Source: an uncultured Clostridia bacterium | GTDB taxonomy: Bacteria > Bacillota > Clostridia > Oscillospirales > Acutalibacteraceae | Assembly (NCBI GenBank): GCA_946539105.1 | Contig: CAMNHG010000021.1 | Span: forward strand, 1-17,300 | Direction of reading: 5' to 3' | Length of the DNA: 17,300 bases | In this document: one piece after another, positions 8,851-16,930 of the stretch | Position numbering within the stretch: the stretch's first letter is position 1 | Layout: every line of letters begins with the position of its first letter | Notes under the pieces: model-generated | Seen by the model: the letters and a program-made list of their open reading frames with translations, nothing else | Databases searched by the model: none | What the model was told of the DNA's origin: nothing | Made by a program: the position numbers and the translations under genes

Positions 8851-10395
8851 ATGAAAATTAAAAAGCTCATAACGGTAATTTCCGCGATATGCCTGCTCCT
8901 TACGGCATTTGCAGTGCCGTCAGCCGGGGCGATTGACGGAAAGCTCGTCACCTCAGGCGCTATGGTAGAGATTTACAGCGGAGACAGAATAACCGAGACT
9001 CAAAACCTCGGTTCGGTCGCGGAGGCTTGGTCAAACGCAATGGCTAAAGCAAACAATTACACCGAAACAGTCATTACCATGGGTTCTGACTGGGAAATGG
9101 ACGAGCTGCTGACGGTAAAAGAAAACTGTCATATAACGCTCGACCTCAACGGTCATTATATCAACCGCAAAAGAAACGGAGAGATTATACGGAGCGGCGG
9201 GGTTTTCCATCTCAAAGAAAAAGCCGTGTTCACACTGCGCGACAGCAATCCCAAGTCCCAGGGCTTTGACGGCGTAAAGGGCGGTGTAATCGCCGGCGGC
9301 GCAAGCACCAATTACGGCGGCGGCGTATATATCGAGGACGCAGCCCAGTTCCGTATGCAGGGTGGTACCATCTACAACTGCAAATCAAGCTACGCCGGCG
9401 GAGCCGTATGTGTTGACGGCTCGTCCTTGGATACAAAATTCATAATGACCGGCGGCAGAATCTACGGCTGCCAAACCGTAGACAGCGTCGATAACTGTCC
9501 GGGCGGCGGAGTGTATCTGTACAAGGGCGTAGTTGATATTTCAAACGCCAAGATAGACAACTGCTACAGCGAGGACGACGGCGGAGCAATCTATTCGGAA
9601 CGCGGCGAGATATATTTGAAAAATGTAATATTCGCCGGCAACAGAGCCCACGAGATGGGCGGAGCGATTTACCTCGCTCACGATACCACAAAATTACAGG
9701 CAACATATTTGAACGCGCAGGGCTGCATTTTTGCCTGCAACCATTCCGACGAGGAAGGCGGAGCGGTTTTCATCAGAGATAATCCCACCGAAAACCGCGC
9801 TACTGTTTTCCACGACTGCAAGTTCCGCAACAATTCCGCAAAGAAGGACGGCGGAGCGATATATGTTGACGACGACAACGTCGGACTTTCACAGTGCGAG
9901 ATTGTCGGAAACCTCACCGAAGGCTCCGGCGGCGGAGTATATGTTGACGGCCGCTACTGGGTAACGCTCAAGGGTCTTACGGTCATTAAGGACAATATCA
10001 GCAGCAAGTCAAAGGGCGTTGCCGACGTCGCGCTTGAAAGCCGCGCACTAGGAACAGCGCGTATTATGAACGCAGGACTGTACGACGGCTCGGTTGTTTA
10101 CGTCGGCTCAACCTCAGGCTCAACCCAGAGAATCTCGGAATGGATCAGCCAGTATCAAGCTAAATACTTTAAAACATACGACGGCAATATTTCCGCAAGG
10201 GACAGCAGAACCGTTCAGGCGACAATGGTTTCGACCGGTTCAATCTTCAGCAACGGCGGCTTGACCGCAATACTTATTATCGGCGGACTGGGTGTTGTCG
10301 GTATAATAATACTTATCATTTATAAAAAGAAAAAGGCAAAAACAAATACAAATAATGCGACGGAAGGCGGTGAAGAAAATGATGATATCAACTAA
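8851..10395 (+). CDS. Right-handed beta-helix surface protein with C-terminal anchor
   Basis: The protein has 514 residues, with a signal peptide (1-27, ending PSAGA) and then a glycine-rich parallel beta-helix (about 85-400). Rung markers are of the GGG-V-Y, GGA-V and GGA-I-Y type near 156, 183, 218, 244, 270, 303, 334 and 360, interspersed with MxGGxIYxC steps and N-C/D-C ladders. Rung spacing is less regular than in the two preceding genes and there is no InlB B-repeat. The end has GSIFSNG (463-469), a membrane helix (about 471-491), YKKKK and an acidic, Asn-rich tail. AGGGAG 10 nt before the ATG supports the start. The last 17 nt overlap the start of the giant gene downstream. It is probably a shorter surface adhesin or structural partner of the other beta-helix proteins; no catalytic motif is visible. 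Confidence 0.85.
   Translation: MKIKKLITVISAICLLLTAFAVPSAGAIDGKLVTSGAMVEIYSGDRITETQNLGSVAEAWSNAMAKANNYTETVITMGSDWEMDELLTVKENCHITLDLNGHYINRKRNGEIIRSGGVFHLKEKAVFTLRDSNPKSQGFDGVKGGVIAGGASTNYGGGVYIEDAAQFRMQGGTIYNCKSSYAGGAVCVDGSSLDTKFIMTGGRIYGCQTVDSVDNCPGGGVYLYKGVVDISNAKIDNCYSEDDGGAIYSERGEIYLKNVIFAGNRAHEMGGAIYLAHDTTKLQATYLNAQGCIFACNHSDEEGGAVFIRDNPTENRATVFHDCKFRNNSAKKDGGAIYVDDDNVGLSQCEIVGNLTEGSGGGVYVDGRYWVTLKGLTVIKDNISSKSKGVADVALESRALGTARIMNAGLYDGSVVYVGSTSGSTQRISEWISQYQAKYFKTYDGNISARDSRTVQATMVSTGSIFSNGGLTAILIIGGLGVVGIIILIIYKKKKAKTNTNNATEGGEENDDIN
10362..10374 (+). promoter_or_regulatory. Ribosome binding site inside the previous gene, setting the start at 10379
   Basis: GGAAGGCGGTGAA precedes ATG ATG at 10379/10382. 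The earlier in-frame ATG at 10355 would add eight basic residues (MRRKAVKK) but has only A/T-rich coding sequence before it. The 10379 start gives a conventional signal sequence and a 17-nt overlap with the upstream gene, suggesting translational coupling. Confidence 0.55.
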
Positions 10396-13300
10396 GGAAC
10401 ACAATCTCAGAAATACCATTTTCTTTACTATTAAAACGGTAGCCCTTATCCTTGTAATCTGTTTCATGATAGAATTGCCTGTCCAGATTATCGGCAAGGT
10501 TACGGCGGCGAACAAGGTTTATTATATCTCAGATATAAAGACCTACCAGGCTGACAGTGAAAGCGAGGCTAAACGCCTTTGCGAAAACGACGGCTATATC
10601 TGCGCTCCCAAGAACCTAAACGCAGGCTCGGGAAAGGACGCTGTCGTCTTTATGGGCTACAAGCTCACAGAGGACAAAAGAGAAGCTATTTGCAGTATCA
10701 AGCTTCTCCATATGGACAGCGGATATCAGATTAAGGACTACAAGGAGGCTAACGCCGATCTTGAAAAGTCAAATTACGGCACGGCGGAGACAATGTACAC
10801 GTCCGCCAATGAGTTTATAGTTAACTATAAAAGCGACAGCCCCAAGGCTAAAGAGGCGTACGAGGGACTTAACCTTTTCAAGGTTCCCGAGGCTGACAAC
10901 GCAAAGCTCGGCGACTACATACTCAGCAAAAAAGCAACCAAAGAGTTTTTTGCCAAGGTTGTAACGCACGCAAGTGCCGGCGCCGTTAACGCAATTACAA
11001 ACTTCCTCGCGATGGGACTTACTCCGAAAGAAAAGGAAAAGGATAAAAAAACAGGTAAGGAAGTTGACATTACCTGGGCTGACAATGTAAAAAACAGCAA
11101 CCTTTGGGGAATTATCGAAGATACGAGCTTATCAAAGGATGAGCTTGACGAATACGACAGAGATATGGGCGACGCGGCAAGAGAGCTTCACAAGCAGCTC
11201 CAGAAGTTCGCCACAAACTTTGAAAACGGCGAGGCGTCCTTCAACGAAAAGAAATATGTTGAAGAGGCAAAAAAAACCGGCGCTGACGACATTGTAAAGA
11301 ACGCCGACAAGCCGTCTGAGGAAGATACCGCAATGGCGTATGTCAACGCGTACAACTTCCTTAATAAATACCAAGCCAACGAGTCTATGCCTTTGGGCGA
11401 GTATCTTGTCGAAATCGGCAAGCAGACAAGCGATCAGGTAGACCTCAAAAAGCTCTATCCCATTATCGACTCAATGTCCCACGCTCAGAGCCGTATGGCA
11501 GGTATGGCAGGCTTGACCTCGGTTATCTCCAACCTCGGAGAAAACAAAGAGGATGAGAACGTTAAAAAAATTATCGAGAAATCAAAGCAAAAGCTGCAAG
11601 AGGAGCTAAAGGAAGACTCTTTCTCGATTTGGGTTAATACTAACCCCGAAATGGCTGACAAAAAGGTAGCCTTTACTAATGAAACGCTCCGTCTTAACGC
11701 CGCCGGACAGTTGATTAACGCTGAGGCTTCAAACAAGTGGGAGGACACAAAGAAAACCGTTAGCGAAGTGCTCAAGTGGATTGACGTCGGCAGCTGCGCT
11801 ATCGGCTTGCTGACATGGTTTGCCGGAGAATACGGCCTCGCCGGAGGACTCCTTGTTGCCTTAAAGTCCTCGGTGTCTGTTGTTGCCACAACCGTAACCT
11901 CAATAGCTTCCAAGGTGGTCGCAATTTCAACGGCAATATCGAGCTGGGCAGGTCTTTTTGCTCTGGTAGTTCTCGCTTTTACAATCTGGTTCTATGTTGT
12001 AACGCTGATTATTGATTATATTCAGAGAAACAAGCCTAAAAAGTACACGGAAATGGCTGAATTCGCGGTAGACGCGAAAATCTTAAACAACAGAACCTAC
12101 AGCCTGATTTACAAAGCGGTCATGGACAATCAAGGCAGAATTGCCGACCTCAACGCTTATCAGGCACAGAAAGGTTGGGTATGTATGTACATTTCCGACG
12201 ACCCCAACTCAGGAAGCCCGATTCGCGCGGACGAAAACGGCAATATATTCAACATAGTCTACGGCGATGCCAGTAATCAAAACGGCTGTGACTGCGCGAG
12301 CTTCTTCGGCCAGATTACACCCGGTAACTGCAACACCGGCGCAAAAAAGGACGAGGTAAACGGTATCTATATTAATTATTATACCGAGGAATCGCTTGCA
12401 AACCGTGCGCAGGGCGGCAGCTCAGGCAGCTCCGCTAAGCCCGCCGCCGGCACAAAGCTGTATTACTCCGATATGATTGTAAGATCTGCTAAGACCCCGG
12501 AAAGCGCGAAGGCGAGGCTGATTAAGGAAGGCTTTCAGATTTTCGACCAAAACCTCTGTCCCGACGCAAGAAAAGCACTGCTAAAGGAGGATCAGTACAC
12601 CTACCTCGGCTTCAAAACCACAAACAGCCCGGATTTGGCTATTCGCGATATCAGAGTCGCGACATATACTACCGAAAAGAGTATGTCATTCGGACAACTC
12701 TCCTACGCCTGCGCCGGACATTTAGGCTACCCGGCAGAAACCAAGGACGATGACAAAAATCTTCCGGAAGATTTGGACGGCTTGTATTACACTACCAAGA
12801 AGGAAGCCGGAACTCCCATCGAGGTAGGCAAGCTTCATTTGGTCAGCAAGCACAGCGACGCAAAGGCAGGCTGGGAACCCGTAACCACCTTCAGCGGATT
12901 ACCCTATAACTTCGCGACCTCGCGCTACAGCATGCCTCAATCTTCCGGCGGCGCGGGAAGATACAGATCAAGGCCCTACAGCTATACCGGCTATGCCACT
13001 ACAGAAGACTGGGAGCCTAAAAACATAAGATCATATATGTACTACGAGCCCGAGGAAACCTACACCGAGGGTACAAAGTACCTCTCAGGCGTGTTCTTCG
13101 CCTTCGGTATGGATTCCGAAAACGGCGTCGGCTACCAAGACGCGCCGGAGGATGTTATCAGACATCTGTTTGAAGAGCTTTCCGATAATCCGTTTATCGA
13201 GCAACCGAACGGCTGCAAGGACGTAAACCTTGCCCAGTCCTTCTACTACAAGGGCTTCATTGTAGACAGTAACCAAAAGCATATGCGTATGTATTATGCC

Positions 13301-15400
13301 TGGACCTACAACCCCTACCGTGCGCTGACAGACGTGCAGGCGTTCAGGGGAGAGCCCTATATTTCAAGACTTCCTTACAACATCAGCAAGGCTGTCAAAT
13401 ATAATCCTAAGCCCTCCGGCGGGGCAAGTGCTACCGCGACCTACGCCGCTTCGTCGGTAATCGTACAGCGTTGTGTTGGTATGAGGGAAGCCAACATCAG
13501 AGCCATCGCTCCCGAAAACGCCTATATGGCTCCTAACGGACTTTTGGGCGACGAATACGACAGCGTATATGAAGGCTTTACAAGGGAAGACCAGGGCAGC
13601 CTTAAAACTGCCGACGGCGTAATGCCGTGGCTCCCGACCAACCTTTATGTTACCGGCTATGTAGAGAAGGCTCCGCGCCTCACGCTCGACAGCGTTGTTG
13701 TCACCAAAAACAAGCACGACGCTACAAATAACAACGGCGTTATCACCTGCGACGTTTCGGAAGAAACCACCCTCGCGGGCAATAAGCCGAGCGGCTCCTT
13801 CAACTCTGTTCAGGAGATAAAGGACCCCTATAAGCTTGACGCATTCAATGTCGCTTTACCCTCATGGACAGACGACCGCGGAAAACCCAGCAAATCCGAT
13901 GCCGATAACGGCGAATATTTCCACAGCGGTGCAAAGGTCTATATGTACATCAAGCATGATACTGTAAAGAAACGTTATATTTCGAGGATTTTTGTCGGCG
14001 CCGCATCAAGAGACGACTCAAAATCAAAGGAAAAGGACGTTCTAAAGGCATACGACAAGCAGGTTGACTTGCTCGCGATGCAAGCCGCTACGGGCGCAGC
14101 GTCCGACGAGATGATTCCCTTTGACGTCGCCGGCGATCCCGCAAAGTCATGGACGCGCACCCTTAAACCGGATTATCAGCCAAAGGCTCCCGATGGCGGC
14201 GATCCCGCGGCATACGTCAGCGTTGCCAGAACCGACAGCATTGATAAGGCAATAAAGAGTATAGTTCTCTTCAGGAGCGACGCCAAGGCTGTTCCCGATC
14301 AGCAGCAGTTTGACAGTGCGGTTTACTACTGCGCGTCACCAACAACGCCGATCAAGATGAACGACAACAAAACCTACTATATTTATTACTCATATAACCA
14401 GGGTACGGTTCCCGGCAAGCCGTTTACCGAGCTCAACATCAGCGAGAACGTATTTGTCTCAGGCTGCGCTACCGCGCTTGTAGTAGACAGAGCCGACATA
14501 ACTAAGGAAGACCCCGAGCTCCATAAGATTCAGGTAACCCAAGCCGCCGAGTTTAAGGGCGACATTAACCATGCGGTATTTATCAAGGGTAAGTACGAGG
14601 CGGATAAAATGTTCTACAATAAGATTTACGCCGCTTCAGGAGATTCCGCCAAGGATGCGCAGCTGAGGCTGCTCGAGCAGGGCTGTACGGAATTTCTCGA
14701 TATGGACCTCAATAAAAACGCCGGCGGAAAGTACATTTACTTCGGCTACCGCAGCTTTGGACTTAATCAAAAAGCGATTGATATGGCAAGCTCCGCGGAT
14801 TTAAAGGCTGCCGAATACGAAACTCAAACGCAAGAGGCGGTCTACGACATTATCTGCACCGTCGGCGAGCCCTTCCACCCCGAGGGTATTGTGACCGAAC
14901 GCTACCAGCTATACTACTCGCCGGTGGCAAAAGAGGACAAAAACCATAACCTCATCGGTACAAACCTCAACGAAGGCACAACCGGTCCTGAGATTTATAT
15001 GTACTACGCCACAACGTACGCCGCAAAAAGATACAACGAAAAGGCGATGACCGATCCCGACAAGGTTCTCTCGACAATGCCGAAGGATTATATGAAATCT
15101 CCTTTGACAAAAATCGCGTTTGCCGAGTTCGACTACGTTCCGTATTCTGTTGACCTTGTTCAGCAGACCCCGGGCGGCGAAACACCCGTAGCGTGGGAGC
15201 GTGTTCTTAAAAAGGACTACAGCGGTTTCGTTGAGCTAAACGAAGGCGCTATAAAGTTTGACAGCAGCCATATGACGGGCGACAACCGTATTTCGATGTT
15301 CGTTCAGCGTGAGAGCGGCTTTGTCAAGGGCGCGGCGGAAATCACCGGCGGCTACCTGACCTCAAGCGTAACAGAAAATCAGCTGTACTTGGAAAAGTAG
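10379..15400 (+). CDS. Giant exported protein with repeated MABP/beta-prism-like modules and a multi-helix membrane region
   Basis: The protein has 1,673 residues from ATG 10379 (eight more if 10355 is used). An N-terminal hydrophobic segment (about 13-35) acts as signal peptide or anchor. Residues about 40-120 carry the same module as the 808-residue protein (Y-I-S-D-I ... NLNAGSG ... FMGYKLT ... AICSI). A charged helical region follows with LYPIIDS near 360, then a long hydrophobic stretch (about 468-548) with several membrane helices. A Cys cluster (GCDCASF ... GNCN) and a Ser/Gly/Ala linker precede a second module near 694-775 (YLGFKTT ... AIRDI). A further complete-looking module lies near 1400-1480 (DLNKNAGG ... 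IYFGYRS). Between and after these are many shorter Tyr-rich beta-hairpins. Unlike the other four surface proteins it has no C-terminal anchor and ends in LYLEK. A large cell-surface or wall-spanning protein is likely; activity is unknown. Confidence 0.85.
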   Translation: MMISTKEHNLRNTIFFTIKTVALILVICFMIELPVQIIGKVTAANKVYYISDIKTYQADSESEAKRLCENDGYICAPKNLNAGSGKDAVVFMGYKLTEDKREAICSIKLLHMDSGYQIKDYKEANADLEKSNYGTAETMYTSANEFIVNYKSDSPKAKEAYEGLNLFKVPEADNAKLGDYILSKKATKEFFAKVVTHASAGAVNAITNFLAMGLTPKEKEKDKKTGKEVDITWADNVKNSNLWGIIEDTSLSKDELDEYDRDMGDAARELHKQLQKFATNFENGEASFNEKKYVEEAKKTGADDIVKNADKPSEEDTAMAYVNAYNFLNKYQANESMPLGEYLVEIGKQTSDQVDLKKLYPIIDSMSHAQSRMAGMAGLTSVISNLGENKEDENVKKIIEKSKQKLQEELKEDSFSIWVNTNPEMADKKVAFTNETLRLNAAGQLINAEASNKWEDTKKTVSEVLKWIDVGSCAIGLLTWFAGEYGLAGGLLVALKSSVSVVATTVTSIASKVVAISTAISSWAGLFALVVLAFTIWFYVVTLIIDYIQRNKPKKYTEMAEFAVDAKILNNRTYSLIYKAVMDNQGRIADLNAYQAQKGWVCMYISDDPNSGSPIRADENGNIFNIVYGDASNQNGCDCASFFGQITPGNCNTGAKKDEVNGIYINYYTEESLANRAQGGSSGSSAKPAAGTKLYYSDMIVRSAKTPESAKARLIKEGFQIFDQNLCPDARKALLKEDQYTYLGFKTTNSPDLAIRDIRVATYTTEKSMSFGQLSYACAGHLGYPAETKDDDKNLPEDLDGLYYTTKKEAGTPIEVGKLHLVSKHSDAKAGWEPVTTFSGLPYNFATSRYSMPQSSGGAGRYRSRPYSYTGYATTEDWEPKNIRSYMYYEPEETYTEGTKYLSGVFFAFGMDSENGVGYQDAPEDVIRHLFEELSDNPFIEQPNGCKDVNLAQSFYYKGFIVDSNQKHMRMYYAWTYNPYRALTDVQAFRGEPYISRLPYNISKAVKYNPKPSGGASATATYAASSVIVQRCVGMREANIRAIAPENAYMAPNGLLGDEYDSVYEGFTREDQGSLKTADGVMPWLPTNLYVTGYVEKAPRLTLDSVVVTKNKHDATNNNGVITCDVSEETTLAGNKPSGSFNSVQEIKDPYKLDAFNVALPSWTDDRGKPSKSDADNGEYFHSGAKVYMYIKHDTVKKRYISRIFVGAASRDDSKSKEKDVLKAYDKQVDLLAMQAATGAASDEMIPFDVAGDPAKSWTRTLKPDYQPKAPDGGDPAAYVSVARTDSIDKAIKSIVLFRSDAKAVPDQQQFDSAVYYCASPTTPIKMNDNKTYYIYYSYNQGTVPGKPFTELNISENVFVSGCATALVVDRADITKEDPELHKIQVTQAAEFKGDINHAVFIKGKYEADKMFYNKIYAASGDSAKDAQLRLLEQGCTEFLDMDLNKNAGGKYIYFGYRSFGLNQKAIDMASSADLKAAEYETQTQEAVYDIICTVGEPFHPEGIVTERYQLYYSPVAKEDKNHNLIGTNLNEGTTGPEIYMYYATTYAAKRYNEKAMTDPDKVLSTMPKDYMKSPLTKIAFAEFDYVPYSVDLVQQTPGGETPVAWERVLKKDYSGFVELNEGAIKFDSSHMTGDNRISMFVQRESGFVKGAAEITGGYLTSSVTENQLYLEK

Positions 15401-15416
15401 CGTTAAATTAACTAAA

Positions 15417-15442
15417 TACAGGGCTGTTTAGGCAGCCCTGTA
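15417..15442 (+). terminator. 10-bp hairpin between the surface genes and the membrane pair; weak terminator or processing site
   Basis: TACAGGGCTG (15417-15426) pairs perfectly with CAGCCCTGTA (15433-15442) around a 6-nt loop. No U-tract follows (AAGTGCGTTTATAA), so it is not a canonical rho-independent terminator. It may attenuate transcription, mark a processing site or protect the 3' end of the long upstream mRNA. It is the only feature I see in the 85-nt gap apart from the AAGGAGG ribosome binding site at 15468-15474; no convincing promoter is visible. Confidence 0.45.
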
Positions 15443-15485
15443 AAGTGCGTTTATAAAGCAGTAAAAAAAGGAGGTACGTTTTAGT

Positions 15486-16148
15486 ATGTATTTAATAGCA
15501 AACATAATCGTTTGCGTATGCGCTATCGGAGGGTTTGTTTACGGAGGAGCACAGTTCTTCCAACCCAAAAAGGCTCTTTACGCACAGATGATTACCCTTT
15601 CCCTTGGCTGTATAGCCTTCGGAAGAATATTCAACATTGTCCGTCTCCTGACCGGCGGCAGCCTGACCGACGGCTTTTCGCTCGGCTTTTTGGGAATGAT
15701 CGGCAGCTTAATGTTCTTCTTCTCAGCCAACTACGGCACTGTCGATTCCATAGTTGACGAGGGCTTAAAGCAGTACAAAAACTACAGGCTATTGGCTCTT
15801 GCCGCACCGTTTATGGCAGCGGTAATGTATGTTGGACTGTTCCTTATCGACACCGAAATGCTCTTTATTTATCAGCTCCTCGGAGCGGTTTTGACGGTGT
15901 TTATAATGCTCGCGACATATTATCATATGAAACATATGATTTTCCCCGACGTAGATTTCGGCATAGGAAAATGCCTGCGTCCGTACAACCTGTTAGGCTT
16001 GCTTTACGCGATGTCAATCTTCGTAGAATTTTACGCCCTCAGCCAAGACAACGAGCTGTTCACACTAATCAGCTGCATAGCCACAGGACTGATTATCTCG
16101 TTAATGATACCGACAATAGTAAGGGGGATTAAAAAATGGACAACCTGA
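15486..16148 (+). CDS. Seven-helix integral membrane protein of unknown family
   Basis: The protein has 220 residues and is almost wholly hydrophobic, with seven predicted helices at about 1-22, 31-53, 64-83, 102-121, 125-146, 165-185 and 190-211, and a basic C-terminus (RGIKKW). I do not recognise the family. Points that stand out are a conserved-looking GRIFNIVRLL segment (46-55), NYGTVDS in the loop after helix 3, and the histidine-containing YYHMKHM stretch after helix 5. None forms a recognisable protease, transporter or kinase motif. AAGGAGG 11 nt upstream supports the ATG. The 3' end overlaps the PrsW-like gene by 13 nt, so the two are probably translated together and may form a membrane complex (inference). 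Confidence 0.8.
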   Translation: MYLIANIIVCVCAIGGFVYGGAQFFQPKKALYAQMITLSLGCIAFGRIFNIVRLLTGGSLTDGFSLGFLGMIGSLMFFFSANYGTVDSIVDEGLKQYKNYRLLALAAPFMAAVMYVGLFLIDTEMLFIYQLLGAVLTVFIMLATYYHMKHMIFPDVDFGIGKCLRPYNLLGLLYAMSIFVEFYALSQDNELFTLISCIATGLIISLMIPTIVRGIKKWTT

Positions 16149-16903
16149 TTTACATTCTTTACATCTGTATGTTCGTACCATTGCTGCTGAGTTTGCCTCT
16201 TATTCATAAGACCTCGCGCAGAATAATGGTATTTATGCTAATCGGTATCAGCGCGGCGCTGTTCATATCAGAGGTCAACGGCTTGCTTCTCAGACTGATG
16301 AATTACGAAACGCTGTACGTCACAACAACAATCACCCCGGTGACAGAGGAAATAATCAAAGCTATCCCGGTGCTGATTTACGCTTTTGTAATCTCAGATA
16401 ACCGCGAAAAGCTGCTCTCGTCCTCGTTCGCTCTGGGAATTGGCTTTGCGCTGTTCGAGAACACCTACATACTTATAAACAGTATGGACGCCGTGTCAAT
16501 CGAGTGGGCGGTAATAAGGGGCTTCTCAACCGCGTTAATGCACGGCATCTGCACCGCGGCGGTAGGCTTCGGAATGAGCTTTGTAAAGAAAAAGAAAAAG
16601 CTGTTCTACTGCGGCACCTTCGCCCTGCTGATGCTCGCGATAATCTACCACGGTATTTTCAATATGCTCGTGCAGTCCGAAAGCCTCAAATACTTCGGAT
16701 TTGTCCTGCCTCTCGCAACCTACATTCCGGTAGTTATCAACCTGATTAAAAAATTCAGAGAGAGCAGAAGAGCTGAAAAGGAATTAGCCGCTGCGGCAAA
16801 AGAGAAAGCCGCGGAAGCTGAGGAATCTACCGCGGAAGAACAAACCGCAAAAGTAGAGGAACAAATCACAAATGCGGAAGAACAAACTGTAAAAGCGGAA
16901 TAA
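16136..16903 (+). CDS. PrsW-family intramembrane metalloprotease
   Basis: This 255-residue multi-helix membrane protein has the sequence marks of PrsW-type glutamate/histidine intramembrane proteases: TEEIIK (E71, E72, K75), GFALFENTY (F107, E108), a membrane histidine in LMHG (H136), and YHGIFN (H172, N176). The best-known member, Bacillus subtilis PrsW, makes the first cut in an anti-sigma factor under cell-envelope stress. No sigma/anti-sigma pair is visible here, so the substrate is open. The neighbouring anchored surface proteins are candidates (inference). After the last helix there is a charged Ala/Glu/Lys tail (about 205-255) ending in three 7-residue repeats, unusual for a protease core and possibly a cytoplasmic coiled coil. 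AAGGGGG lies 8 nt before the ATG, inside the upstream gene. I give no gene symbol because orthology to prsW is not shown. Confidence 0.85.
   Translation: MDNLIYILYICMFVPLLLSLPLIHKTSRRIMVFMLIGISAALFISEVNGLLLRLMNYETLYVTTTITPVTEEIIKAIPVLIYAFVISDNREKLLSSSFALGIGFALFENTYILINSMDAVSIEWAVIRGFSTALMHGICTAAVGFGMSFVKKKKKLFYCGTFALLMLAIIYHGIFNMLVQSESLKYFGFVLPLATYIPVVINLIKKFRESRRAEKELAAAAKEKAAEAEESTAEEQTAKVEEQITNAEEQTVKAE
16835..16897 (+). repeat. Three 21-nt in-frame repeats in the protease tail
   Basis: Three consecutive 21-nt units encode EEQTAKV, EEQITNA and EEQTVKA (residues 234-254). The DNA units are similar (GARGAACAAAYY...), pointing to local tandem duplication. The 7-residue period and charge pattern fit a short coiled coil or an extended acidic tail. 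Confidence 0.75.
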
Positions 16904-16930
16904 TAAACAGTATAAATCAAATTTAAAGGT

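Noticed and set aside
10355..10378. ATG at 10355 as the start of the giant protein
   Set aside because: It has no ribosome binding site. ATG 10379 follows a GGAAGGCGG stretch and gives a normal signal sequence.
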